NCBI GenBank assembly: GCA_017530275.1
Contig: JAFXMP010000161.1
Span: 1 to 23,819, forward strand
DNA from: Clostridia bacterium
GTDB taxonomy: Bacteria > Bacillota_A > Clostridia > Christensenellales > Aristaeellaceae
DNA length: 23,819 nt
Direction: 5' to 3'
Shown piece after piece: positions 1 to 9,024 of the stretch. Position numbers and translations under genes: made by a program. The notes under the pieces were generated by a model. The model worked only from the letters and a program-made list of their open reading frames with translations, ran no database searches and had not been told where the DNA came from. How positions within the stretch are numbered: the stretch's first letter is position 1; each line of letters opens with the position of its first letter.

Positions 1-2
1 CC

Positions 3-1340
3 AATCCCGAGCGCGGCGCGGGCAAAACGCGCGTGTATACCGTGTTCAATACCGCCGCGGAGGATCGGGTGGAAGCGGCTGAAATCACCCTGTGGGATTA
101 TACCGGGGATCTGAACCGGCTGGAAGCTGTGGACAGCAAGGGTCAAACCCTTCCCCTGCAGCTCGCGGAGGGTATGCCCAAGCGCTATTGGGATCATTGG
201 TATGCCAGCATATCCGTCCGCGTATCCGTTCCCGCGTTTGGATATGCTGTGATCGCCCTGCGGGAAAAGCCCCTGGAACGCTATCCGGTGTACCGTCTGA
301 ACGACGTGCGGGTGGATGATGAAATGGGACCCTGCGTGCTGGAAAACGAATTCCTGCTGGCCCGCTTTGATACTGTGACCGGCGCGCTCATGTCGCTGGT
401 GGACAAAGAAACCGGCGAAGAGCAGCTGGCCGCCCCTGCCCAGCTTTGCGTGGTGGATACGGAAAAAGCCACCAGCGACGCATGGCATATCGGGCGCTAT
501 CTGGGCATTCATCCTGTGGAGCGCACGGTGCGTTTCCGTCCGGCGAAGGGCAGCGTGCGGTCGTGTCTGGAAATCGAACAGAAAACCCTTTCTTCCTCCA
601 TCATTGCCCGCGTTTCTCTGGATCAAGGCGCACGGGAATTGCAATACGCCTGGGAAATCGACTGGCAGGAAACGGCGGGAAAGGTTGATACCGTGCCGGT
701 GCTTGTGTTCCGTGCGCCGCTCATCAAAAAAGCCGGGGAATGCCTGTGCCATGTGCCAGGCGGTTTCATCCGCCGGGAAGCAGCTTGGATGGATATACCC
801 TGCCTGACCTTCGCTTCCGCACAGAACGGCAGCCGTGCTTTGACCCTGGCGGCGGACAGTAAATACGGCTATAGGCTTTCTGACGGCGTTTTGAGCTGCA
901 CCCTGATCAACTCCGCCGGTTCTCCCGATCCTTATCCGGAACGGGGCCTGCATCGGATCACCCTCTGGCTGCACGTAGGCAGCGAAACGCCCGCAGCGCT
1001 GTGCCGCCATGTAGGAGCGTTGAACCGGCCTCTGATCGCCCTGTCTACCAAGGCCCAGCCCGGTGAATTGCCGACGGAAATGCGGTTGCTGGACTTCCGG
1101 GCTGAAAGCGCGGTATTGTCCTCAGTGGAACTGACAAAGGACGGCGCGCTGCAGGTGCGTGTAGTGGAAACCGGGGGAAAGGAAGATGCCGTTTCCCTCA
1201 CCCTGCCCTTTGCTGTTCGATCGGCCTATCTTTCGGATATGAAGGGCAATCAAACGGGCAAAGCGTGGGTGGAAGGCCGCACGGTAACATGTCACATCGG
1301 GCCTTGGCGTATAGAAGAAGCGATTATTCTTCCGGAATAA
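3..1340 (+). CDS. Alpha-mannosidase, GH38 family, C-terminal part (5' truncated by window edge)
   Basis: The reading frame is open from the first bases of the window, so the gene starts upstream; a GTG at 33 is only an internal codon. The visible ~446 residues match the C-terminal beta-sandwich half of GH38 alpha-mannosidases: an opening segment of the VFNTAAEDRVEA type, a WDYTGDL segment, then the typical NEFLLARFDTVTGALMSLVD stretch (about residues 115-134 of the visible part) that begins the central beta domain. The catalytic (beta/alpha)7 domain with zinc site and nucleophile Asp would lie upstream and is not seen. Family role: hydrolysis of alpha-mannosyl linkages in glycans, in bacteria often cytosolic. 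It ends 94 bp from the convergent typA with a shared hairpin between. Family assignment is fairly sure; substrate is not. Confidence 0.82.
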   Translation, partial: NPERGAGKTRVYTVFNTAAEDRVEAAEITLWDYTGDLNRLEAVDSKGQTLPLQLAEGMPKRYWDHWYASISVRVSVPAFGYAVIALREKPLERYPVYRLNDVRVDDEMGPCVLENEFLLARFDTVTGALMSLVDKETGEEQLAAPAQLCVVDTEKATSDAWHIGRYLGIHPVERTVRFRPAKGSVRSCLEIEQKTLSSSIIARVSLDQGARELQYAWEIDWQETAGKVDTVPVLVFRAPLIKKAGECLCHVPGGFIRREAAWMDIPCLTFASAQNGSRALTLAADSKYGYRLSDGVLSCTLINSAGSPDPYPERGLHRITLWLHVGSETPAALCRHVGALNRPLIALSTKAQPGELPTEMRLLDFRAESAVLSSVELTKDGALQVRVVETGGKEDAVSLTLPFAVRSAYLSDMKGNQTGKAWVEGRTVTCHIGPWRIEEAIILPE

Positions 1341-1345
1341 AGGAA

Positions 1346-1384
1346 CAGACCGGCTGCTTTCCTGTCAGGAGGGCAGCCGGTCTG
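1346..1384. terminator. Hairpin terminator between convergent GH38 gene and typA
   Basis: A perfect 12-bp stem (CAGACCGGCTGC at 1346-1357 with its complement at 1373-1384) sits just after the GH38 stop. T-tracts on both sides are weak, so it may serve both convergent genes imperfectly. Confidence 0.65.
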
Positions 1385-1433
1385 CGTTATGTAAGCGATT
1401 CTCCAAGAAAATGGCATATGGTCAAAAAGCCCT

Positions 1434-3257
1434 TTATTGTTTTGCCCTGGCGGCGGCCTTGGCGCGCTGCTCATGGCTCAGTTCCCGCTTGCGCATGCGA
1501 AGGCTTTTGGGGGTGATCTCCAGCAGTTCGTCGTCGTCGATGAATTCCAGGCATTCTTCCAGGGTCAAGGGATGCACGGACACCAGGCGCAGGCTGTCCT
1601 CCGAAGCGGAGGCGTTGCGCATGTTGGTCACGTGCTTGGCCTTGCACACGTTCACCACGATATCGCCGGGGCGGCTGCTTTCGCCGCAGATCATGCCGCC
1701 ATACACCGGGACCTGGCTGCCCAGGAACAAAGTGCCGCGATCCTGCACGTTGAACAGGGCGTATTGGGTGGTTTCGCCCGTTTCATAACAGACCAGCGCG
1801 CCCACGTTCCGGTGGGGGATATCTCCCTTGTAATCCTCGTAATGATCGAACACGGCGCTCATGATGCCCTCGCCCCGGGTGTCGGTCATAAATTCGCTGC
1901 GGTAGCCGAACAGGCCGCGGGACGGAACCAGGAATTCCAGCCGCACCCGGTCGCTGCCGCCCATGCTTTCCAGGGTGCCCCGGCGGCGGCCGATCTTTTC
2001 GATCACCGCACCAGCGTAAGCCTGGGGCACGTCGGCCACCATGCGCTCGATGGGCTCCTGCTTGCGGCCGTCCTCAAAACGGTAAATCACCTCGGGCTTG
2101 CTCACCTGAAACTCGTAGCCCTCCCGGCGCATGGTTTCGATGAGAATGGACAGGTGTAGCTCGCCGCGCCCCCAAACCTCGAACTGATCCGGGGTCTCCC
2201 CGTCCTTAACACGCAGAGAAACATCGGTTTCGATTTCCCGGTACAGCCGGGCGCGCAGATGACGGCTGGTCACATACTGGCCTTCCCGGCCCGCGAAGGG
2301 CGAATCGTTGACGGAGAAGGTCATGGTCACGGTAGGTTCTGTAATAGCGACAAAGGGAAGGGGTTCCGGGGTGGCAGGATCGCATACCGTATCGCCGATG
2401 GAAATATCCGCAAGGCCGGTCAGCGCCACGATATCCCCCATGCTCACCTGTTCCGCGCCCACGCGCTTTAAGCCGTCGTACAGGGAAAGGCCCGTCAATC
2501 GCCAGGGGGCGGACACCTGATCGTTCTGGGCGTTGCATCGCACCACCATCATATTGTCTTTCAAGGTGCCCCGGTTGATGCGGCCAATGCCGATGCGGCC
2601 CACATAATCGTTGTAGTCGATGGTGGAAATCAGCACCTGGGCAGGGCCGTCCGGATCACCCTCGGGGGCGGGGATATACTTCATAATAGTATCAAAAAGC
2701 GGCCTGAGGTCTGTGCCGGGCTGGGAAAGGTCCAGGGTGGCCGTGCCCTGCCGGGCGGAGGCGTAAATAATGGGCCTGTCCAGGGTTTCCGGGTCGGCGT
2801 CCAGTTCGATGAGCAGGTCCACCAGCTCGTCTACCACTTCTTCACAGCGGGCGTCGGGCCGGTCTACTTTATTCACCACCAGCAGCACGGGCAGCTTTAA
2901 ACCTAATGCTTTTTGCAGCACAAAGCGGGTCTGGGGCATAGGGCCTTCAAAGCTGTCCACCAGCAACAGCACGCCGTCCACCATTTTCAGCACGCGCTCC
3001 ACCTCGCCGCCGAAATCGGCATGGCCGGGGGTGTCCACAATGTTGATTTTTGCATTTACATAATGCACGGCGGTATTCTTGGCTAAAATGGTGATTCCGC
3101 GTTCCCGTTCCAGGTCGTTGGAGTCCATCACTCGCTCCGCCACCTGCTGGTTCTGCCGGAAAACGCCGCCCTGACGCAGCATCTGATCCACCAGGGTAGT
3201 TTTGCCGTGGTCAACGTGGGCAATAATGGCAATATTACGGATATCGTTCCGAATCAT
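1434..3257 (-). CDS. typA: Ribosome-associated translational GTPase TypA/BipA
   Basis: 607 residues, the normal length for TypA/BipA. The G domain opens with [15 protein letters not shown] (P-loop, about residues 13-27), followed by the [13 protein letters not shown]3 motif (about 75-86) and the NKVDRPD G4 motif (about 129-135). Elongation-factor-like beta-barrel and domains III/V follow, and the basic C-terminal tail ([18 protein letters not shown]) is typical of TypA. Family role: GTP-dependent ribosome-binding factor linked to 50S assembly and stress or cold growth. The start is supported by a GGAGGGA ribosome site 8-10 nt upstream. It has its own promoter at 3298-3327 and lies downstream of thrS in the same direction, separated by the thrS terminator, so it is probably transcribed alone. 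Nothing odd in the sequence. Confidence 0.96.
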   Translation of the reverse strand: MIRNDIRNIAIIAHVDHGKTTLVDQMLRQGGVFRQNQQVAERVMDSNDLERERGITILAKNTAVHYVNAKINIVDTPGHADFGGEVERVLKMVDGVLLLVDSFEGPMPQTRFVLQKALGLKLPVLLVVNKVDRPDARCEEVVDELVDLLIELDADPETLDRPIIYASARQGTATLDLSQPGTDLRPLFDTIMKYIPAPEGDPDGPAQVLISTIDYNDYVGRIGIGRINRGTLKDNMMVVRCNAQNDQVSAPWRLTGLSLYDGLKRVGAEQVSMGDIVALTGLADISIGDTVCDPATPEPLPFVAITEPTVTMTFSVNDSPFAGREGQYVTSRHLRARLYREIETDVSLRVKDGETPDQFEVWGRGELHLSILIETMRREGYEFQVSKPEVIYRFEDGRKQEPIERMVADVPQAYAGAVIEKIGRRRGTLESMGGSDRVRLEFLVPSRGLFGYRSEFMTDTRGEGIMSAVFDHYEDYKGDIPHRNVGALVCYETGETTQYALFNVQDRGTLFLGSQVPVYGGMICGESSRPGDIVVNVCKAKHVTNMRNASASEDSLRLVSVHPLTLEECLEFIDDDELLEITPKSLRMRKRELSHEQRAKAAARAKQ

Positions 3258-3297
3258 GTGTGTTTCTCCCTCCAGTTGGCTGAAAAACCAACGAGAT

Positions 3298-3327
3298 ATT
3301 GTATATCGTTTCCGCCGCGTTTGTCAA
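3298..3327 (-). promoter_or_regulatory. Sigma-A promoter of typA
   Basis: On the minus strand TTGACA (3327-3322) and TACAAT (3303-3298) are separated by 18 bp. A small GTTGG/CCAAC hairpin follows in the leader before the ribosome site. Confidence 0.7.
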
Positions 3328-3372
3328 CCGGAAATTTTCAGGTTTTTCCATGATTTCAGGACGTTTTCGGTC

Positions 3373-3403
3373 AAAAAAACGCCCCCGCAAACCGCGGAGG
3401 CGT
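3373..3403 (-). terminator. Intrinsic terminator of thrS
   Basis: Read on the minus strand, a 10-bp stem (3403-3394 with 3388-3379, one G-U pair) is followed by seven T (3379-3373), just after the thrS stop. Confidence 0.88.
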
Positions 3404-3425
3404 CCATACGAATATGTAAAAATCC

Positions 3426-5210
<1,785 letters not shown>

Positions 5211-5261
5211 GATGGTGTCCTCCTTTTCGTCATTTGTTCCTGCGGAACTTGTTCATAAACG

Positions 5262-5349
5262 AGTGTGGAGTTTGGAGGGTGGAGAGTGGAGTTCTGTTTT
5301 GTTCAACACAACGATTCAACTCCACACTCCACATTTCACACGCCACACT
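5262..5349. repeat. Imperfect hairpin built of 7-bp tandem units, in thrS leader
   Basis: Two 32-nt arms (5262-5293 and 5318-5349) are complementary at 26 of 32 positions, with a 24-nt loop. The left arm is four heptamers from 5263: GTGTGGA, GTTTGGA, GGGTGGA, GAGTGGA, then GTT. The right arm, read on the other strand, is likewise heptamers (GTGTGGC, GTGTGAA, ATGTGGA, GTGTGGA). It lies between the T-box terminator and the thrS start, so it would be transcribed when the T-box reads through. No coding potential is evident. Compare the repeat at 15722-15840. Confidence 0.8.
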
Positions 5350-5367
5350 TTTCCTGGGAGGGCATAT

Positions 5368-5603
5368 GAAAACGCCCGTCCCGTCATGTGAAATGAAGGG
5401 ACGAGCGTGAAAATGCTTTTCTTCGCCCGCGGTTCCACCCTTGTTGCCTGCGTTCAGCAGACCGCTTGTCGCCGCGCTGTAACGGGCGCGAACCGTCGCC
5501 GGTCAGGAGGTGGTATTTCCGCCGCGGCTCATATGCTCGCACCAACCGCATACTCTCTTTCAGCCGGGGAAGCGGAAACATGTTCTCCGTCATTCCTGGA
5601 ATC
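5368..5603 (-). promoter_or_regulatory. T-box riboswitch controlling thrS (threonine specifier)
   Basis: The minus strand carries the complete 14-nt T-box AGGGTGGAACCGCG (5441-5428), followed by a terminator (5407-5369). Upstream is a stem I region with the specifier loop GAAATACCA; the ACC triplet at 5514-5512 is a Thr codon followed by A, as expected. Established mechanism: uncharged tRNA-Thr pairs with the specifier and the T-box bulge, stabilises the antiterminator and allows read-through into thrS. The leader starts near 5603 from a clear promoter. Class assignment is very sure; the exact helices of stems I-III were not fully worked out. Confidence 0.95.
5369..5407 (-). terminator. T-box terminator hairpin
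   Basis: On the minus strand CGCTCGTCCC (5407-5398) pairs with GGGACGGGCG (5382-5373), then TTTT. This is the regulated terminator that competes with the T-box antiterminator. Confidence 0.9.
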
Positions 5604-5609
5604 GTGCTC

Positions 5610-5639
5610 ATTATACGTCCGATGCGCCGGAAAAGTCAA
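5610..5639 (-). promoter_or_regulatory. Sigma-A promoter of the T-box/thrS transcript
   Basis: TTGACT (5639-5634) and a perfect TATAAT (5615-5610) with an 18-bp spacer on the minus strand, ending about 7 bp before the predicted T-box leader. Confidence 0.85.
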
Positions 5640-5658
5640 GAAGAAAAAATATAGATCA

Positions 5659-7161
5659 TCATGTTGCATATATTTTTTTGCACTTCGCTTCCAGGTAATC
5701 CAGATAGTAACTGGGATCAAAGGGAGTTCCTAAGGCGCTGTCCAGGATTTCCTGGGGGGTGAGAAGGCTGCCAAAATGCCAGATATGCGCCCTGTTCCAG
5801 GCGTTCATGGGGGAGAAATCGCCCTTTTCCAGCGCGGCGTCCACGTCCACGGTTTCCTTCATCTTCGCTAAGAACTGGGCCCCGTAAGCGCTGCCCAAGG
5901 CATAGGAGGGGAAATAGCCGATGGCCCCAAAGGACCAATGGCTGTCCTGCAAAACGCCATGCTTGTCGTCGGGAACCTCGACGCCCAAGTATTCCTTATA
6001 CAGCCTGTTCCACTCGCCGGGCAGATCGTGCACCTTCAATTCCCCGGCCATAAGCTTCTTTTCCAGCTCATAACGGATCATGACGTGCAGGCAGTAAGTC
6101 ACTTCGTCGGCTTCCGTACGGATCAGGGAGGGCTGCACTTTGTTAATGGCAAGGTAGAAATCCTTCCAGGTATATCCCTCCATTTGTTCGGGAAACAACG
6201 CTGCCATCTTCGGGAACACGAACTTGGCGAAGGCTTCACTGCGGCCTAAGATGTTTTCATAAAAACGGCTCTGGCTTTCGTGAATGCCCATGGAAACGCC
6301 GCCGTCCAGTACGGTATATGCCAAATCCTCATCCGATCCAGTGTCATATAGAGCATGTCCGCCTTCGTGGATGACGCTGAACATGGAATAGGACACGTCT
6401 TCCCGGTAATAGTGGGTGGTGATGCGCTCGTCCAGGTGGGAGCCCAGGGAGGTGGTGAAGGGATGCTCGGTGGTGGAAAGGCCCACCCGATCCATATCCA
6501 GGCCCATGGTTTCCATGAGCCACAGGGAAAGCGCTTCCTGCTTGTCCTCCGGGAAATCGCCCTTGATGCATGCATCGCTGACCTGGGGCTTCTCACTGAC
6601 GGCGTGGATCAGGGGCACGAGGCGCTGCCGCAGGGTATCAAAAAACTGATCGCAGATTGCTTTGTTCAGGCCCGGTTCATATTCGTTGAGCCAATAATCG
6701 TAGGGGTCTTTCTCCGGCGCGGCGTAATGGGCAAAGCGAATGGCATAATCAAACATTTTGGTCAGGTACGGTTCAAAGGAGGCGAAATCGCTGTTGGTCT
6801 TGGCATTATGCCATACGTCCTGAGATTCCACCACGAATTTTTCATATTCCACATATTCTTCCTGGGGAATTTTCTGCATGAAGCGGATGTCCTTTAAGAG
6901 CAGATACACCATCCGCTGTTCCCGGTGGGTCAGATCTTCCTTATTCGCATCCAGGAATTCCAGCAGTTCCACCGTTTCTTTCCCGGTGGAAAGCTCATAG
7001 ATGATTTCGCTTAAGATGCCCATTGCATGGGCGCGGTTGGGGGCCGTCCCCTTGGGAGCGGTGGTGTCGCCGTCGTAGTTGAGCAGGCTCATGGCGTGAT
7101 CGTAGGCGCTGAGCTTTTCCTGCAAGGTGATCAGTTCTTTTCGTGCGGTTTCCAGGTCCAT
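5659..7161 (-). CDS. Metallocarboxypeptidase, M32 (carboxypeptidase Taq) family
   Basis: 500 residues, the usual length of M32 enzymes, which remove C-terminal amino acids from peptides in the cytosol using a catalytic metal. The zinc motif HEGGH is at residues 265-269 and the third ligand is Glu295 in GIHESQSRF, the M32 signature. The family DYDG-like N-terminal helical segment (LLNYDGDTTAPKG) and the later QPSLIRTEADEVTYCLHV stretch are also present. It follows the folate cyclo-ligase gene by 44 bp in the same direction, with a candidate promoter overlapping the end of that gene. The stop codon runs into an A/T-only stem and a T-run (about 5643-5668, minus), a weak possible terminator. No signal peptide. 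Substrate preference unknown. Confidence 0.94.
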   Translation of the reverse strand: MDLETARKELITLQEKLSAYDHAMSLLNYDGDTTAPKGTAPNRAHAMGILSEIIYELSTGKETVELLEFLDANKEDLTHREQRMVYLLLKDIRFMQKIPQEEYVEYEKFVVESQDVWHNAKTNSDFASFEPYLTKMFDYAIRFAHYAAPEKDPYDYWLNEYEPGLNKAICDQFFDTLRQRLVPLIHAVSEKPQVSDACIKGDFPEDKQEALSLWLMETMGLDMDRVGLSTTEHPFTTSLGSHLDERITTHYYREDVSYSMFSVIHEGGHALYDTGSDEDLAYTVLDGGVSMGIHESQSRFYENILGRSEAFAKFVFPKMAALFPEQMEGYTWKDFYLAINKVQPSLIRTEADEVTYCLHVMIRYELEKKLMAGELKVHDLPGEWNRLYKEYLGVEVPDDKHGVLQDSHWSFGAIGYFPSYALGSAYGAQFLAKMKETVDVDAALEKGDFSPMNAWNRAHIWHFGSLLTPQEILDSALGTPFDPSYYLDYLEAKCKKIYAT

Positions 7162-7204
7162 TTTTCATCTGCCGCCTTTCCGTTCACAATTCTTTTATGC
7201 TTTC

Positions 7205-7233
7205 ATTATAAACCCTGCTGGCTGTTCTGTCCA
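7205..7233 (-). promoter_or_regulatory. Candidate promoter for the M32 carboxypeptidase gene
   Basis: TGGACA (7233-7228), 17-bp spacer and TATAAT (7210-7205) on the minus strand. The -35 lies inside the 3' end of the upstream cyclo-ligase gene, so M32 may be expressed both alone and by read-through. Confidence 0.6.
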
Positions 7234-7826
7234 GAAAAGAAAGGAATTGTTCCTGAAAACCATCCTTCTTCCGTCACCACCGCGCCCATGCGTACGTCCA
7301 GATGATCCGTGGGCAGATCGTCCATCAGCAGGGAGTGAAAGCACAGGCACAGGCATGGCAAGGGATGGGCGCACAGGAACCGGTCATAATACCCCGCGCC
7401 ATGACCCAAACGCTGTCCGTTCCGGGAGGCGCACACACAGGGGACAATGGCCAGATCAATAGCAGTGGGAAAGGAGGCGTTCATTGGGGCGGCGATTGGT
7501 TCCTGGATACCATACGCGCCGGGGATAAGATCATCCCAGCCGAAAACACGCACGGCGTCCATGCGGCCCTGACCGTAGCATTTGGGCACGTAAACCATCT
7601 TGCCTGCTTTCCAAGCATCCTCAATGATGACGCGGGTATCCGGTTCCCGGTCCGTACTCACGTAAACGAAAAGGGACGCGGCCTGCCGGTACAGGGGAGA
7701 GGATAATACACTGGCCGTGATTTTCCGGCTGGCTTCATTCAAGACGTTAATCGGAAACCTGCTGATCTTTTCCCATGCATCCCGACGAAGCCGCTTTTTT
7801 TCCTGAATCAACTGATTGCTTTGCAT
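7206..7826 (-). CDS. 5-formyltetrahydrofolate cyclo-ligase (methenyl-THF synthetase)
   Basis: 206 residues, a normal length. The enzyme uses ATP to convert 5-formyl-THF to 5,10-methenyl-THF in one-carbon metabolism. Visible features: the basic N-terminus with KKRLRRDAW, the PKCYGQGRMDAVRV strand (family PKv...MxFyrv equivalent), and the phosphate/ATP loop RLGHGAGYYDRFL (about residues 163-175), where the family usually reads RLGyGgGyYDRfL. The C-terminus is somewhat long and ends in a short polar tail. ATG is preceded by GGAGA at a workable distance. It is divergent from the riboswitch-controlled CDF exporter; no convincing promoter of its own was identified in the short divergent gap. Other folate genes are not in the window. 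Confidence 0.92.
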   Translation of the reverse strand: MQSNQLIQEKKRLRRDAWEKISRFPINVLNEASRKITASVLSSPLYRQAASLFVYVSTDREPDTRVIIEDAWKAGKMVYVPKCYGQGRMDAVRVFGWDDLIPGAYGIQEPIAAPMNASFPTAIDLAIVPCVCASRNGQRLGHGAGYYDRFLCAHPLPCLCLCFHSLLMDDLPTDHLDVRMGAVVTEEGWFSGTIPFFSGQNSQQGL

Positions 7827-7851
7827 ATAGAATGTCTCCGAACAGTTAGTC

Positions 7852-7880
7852 TTGCCTTTTGGCTTTTGTTTCGATATAAT
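7852..7880 (+). promoter_or_regulatory. Sigma-A promoter of the NiCo riboswitch/CDF transcript
   Basis: TTGCCT (7852-7857), 17-bp spacer and a perfect TATAAT (7875-7880). The riboswitch P1 strand begins 6 bp later, which fits initiation right at the aptamer. Confidence 0.85.
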
Positions 7881-7885
7881 AAGGA

Positions 7886-7990
7886 CAATTCAATGAACAG
7901 GCCCTTGGGAGCCGGGCCGCGAAGGGCGGCAGCGGGAAAAGCATGAATTCCGCGGGACAGACATATATTGCTGTATTCCCGCGCTTTTTT
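7886..7990 (+). promoter_or_regulatory. NiCo (czcD) riboswitch, Ni2+/Co2+-sensing, transcriptional ON switch
   Basis: The conserved blocks of the NiCo class occur in order: GAACAGGC (7895-7902), AGCCGGGCCGCGAA (7910-7923), GGGCGGCAGC (7924-7933) and GGGACAG (7954-7960). P1 can form between CAAT..ATG (7886-7895) and CAT..ATTG (7962-7970); P3 from GCC/GGC strands around GCGAA; P4 from GCGGGAA (7932-7938) and TTCCGC (7948-7953). P2 is reduced to 2-3 pairs (CCCTTGGG). The GGGACAG strand is also the 5' strand of a terminator (7951-7990), so metal binding should block termination. The downstream gene is a CDF metal exporter, the classic target. Assigned from the conserved sequence pattern and context; no covariance search was run. 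Confidence 0.9.
7951..7990 (+). terminator. Riboswitch expression-platform terminator
   Basis: CGCGGGA (7951-7957) pairs with TCCCGCG (7977-7983), extended by CAG/CTG, followed by six T (7985-7990). It shares the conserved GGGACAG of the aptamer. Confidence 0.88.
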
Positions 7991-8021
7991 GCGTGGATAC
8001 GCACTGGAAGGAGTTGGAAAT

Positions 8022-8924
8022 ATGGAAAATACTGCCCGGGTCGCCATGCGCGTTTCCAGGGTCACTATATTATGGAACGCGGCGCTGTCCGTCGTGAAGC
8101 TGCTGGCGGGGGTGCTGGCCCATTCCGGGGCTATGGTGTCCGACGCGGTGCATTCCATGTCGGACGTATTCAGCACGATCATTGTTATGTTCGGGGTGCG
8201 GGCGGCGGAAAAGGCTTCCGACAAAGAGCATCCCTTCGGCCATGAGCGCATGGAGTGCGTGGCGGCTATCGTGCTGGCAGTGGTTCTTTTGATCACCGGC
8301 CTCATGATCGGGTATGAAGGGATCATGAAAATCATTTCCGCCGACGCGGGCACATTGGAAGCCCCTGGCGTATTGGCTCTGGCGGCGGCGCTGGTGTCCA
8401 TCGCGGTGAAGGAGGGCATGTACCGCTACACCGTCAAGGCGGCCAAGGCCATTGATTCCAATGCCCTGAAAGCCGATGCCTGGCATCACCGGTCCGACGC
8501 ATTAAGCTCCATCGGCGCACTCATCGGCATCGCCGGGGCCCGGATGGGCCTGCCGGTATTAGACCCCGTTGCCAGCGTGGGCATCTGCCTGTTCATCGGC
8601 AAGGCGGCCTACGACATTTTCCGGGACGCCATCGACAAGATGGTGGACCGGAGCTGCGACGCGGAAACGGAAAGGGCCCTGCGGGAATGTGCCATGAGGC
8701 ACGCGGGGATCCAGGCCGTGGATCGGCTCATGACCCGGCAATTCGGCAATCGGGCGTACGTGGAAATGGAGGTTTCCGTGGACGGGAGCCTGCCGCTCAA
8801 CGAGGCCCACGCCATCGCTGAACAGGTGCACGATGATATCGAAAAGCAATTCCCCAAGGTGAAGCACATCATGATTCACGAGAACCCGGTGGAGGAGAAT
8901 AAAACTACAGATACACAGAATTGA
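8022..8924 (+). CDS. Cation diffusion facilitator (CDF) metal exporter, probably Ni2+/Co2+
   Basis: 300 residues from the ATG at 8022, chosen because GGAAGGAG (8005-8012) sits 9 nt upstream; earlier in-frame codons fall inside the riboswitch. CDF proteins are inner-membrane antiporters exporting divalent metals in exchange for protons, usually as dimers. The six-helix topology is visible, with metal-site residues in SDAVHSMSD (about residues 40-48) on TM2 and ADAWHHRSDA (about 151-160) on TM5, where the HxxxD pair belongs. A cytosolic C-terminal domain follows (about 210-300). The tail is polar and not His-rich. Control by the NiCo riboswitch points to nickel or cobalt as substrate (inference from regulation, not from the residues). 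Confidence 0.94.
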   Translation: MENTARVAMRVSRVTILWNAALSVVKLLAGVLAHSGAMVSDAVHSMSDVFSTIIVMFGVRAAEKASDKEHPFGHERMECVAAIVLAVVLLITGLMIGYEGIMKIISADAGTLEAPGVLALAAALVSIAVKEGMYRYTVKAAKAIDSNALKADAWHHRSDALSSIGALIGIAGARMGLPVLDPVASVGICLFIGKAAYDIFRDAIDKMVDRSCDAETERALRECAMRHAGIQAVDRLMTRQFGNRAYVEMEVSVDGSLPLNEAHAIAEQVHDDIEKQFPKVKHIMIHENPVEENKTTDTQN

Positions 8925-8948
8925 CCCTGATAAAACCAAATGAAAAGG

Positions 8949-8989
8949 TGGCTTTCTCGGAAAGGAGTGCGGGGGAAACCGTTCTTTCA
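8949..8989 (+). repeat. Direct repeat copy A flanking the fucosidase gene
   Basis: This 41-bp stretch beginning TGGCTTTCTCGGAA matches 10431-10471 at 31 of 41 positions without gaps. Copy A overlaps the left arm of the hairpin at 8968-9014; copy B has no such hairpin. Confidence 0.5.
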
Positions 8990-9014
8990 GCATGAAAGAG
9001 CGGTTTCCCCCGCA
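8968..9014. terminator. Long hairpin between convergent CDF and fucosidase genes
   Basis: A 22-bp stem (8968-8989 with 8993-9014, one G-U pair) with a 3-nt loop lies between the two convergent stops. There is no clean T-tract on either side, so it may be a bidirectional terminator or mRNA 3' end stabiliser. Confidence 0.65.
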
Positions 9015-9024
9015 AAACATATTT

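Noticed and set aside
5368..5603. Small peptide-coding frames in the thrS leader
   Set aside because: The segment is explained by a T-box riboswitch with specifier, T-box and terminator.
7968..8021. Upstream start for the CDF exporter
   Set aside because: It would place the start within the riboswitch terminator; the ATG at 8022 has a proper ribosome site.
8968..9014. Small regulatory RNA gene between CDF and fucosidase
   Set aside because: Only a hairpin between convergent stops is seen; no promoter or T-tract suits a separate RNA.
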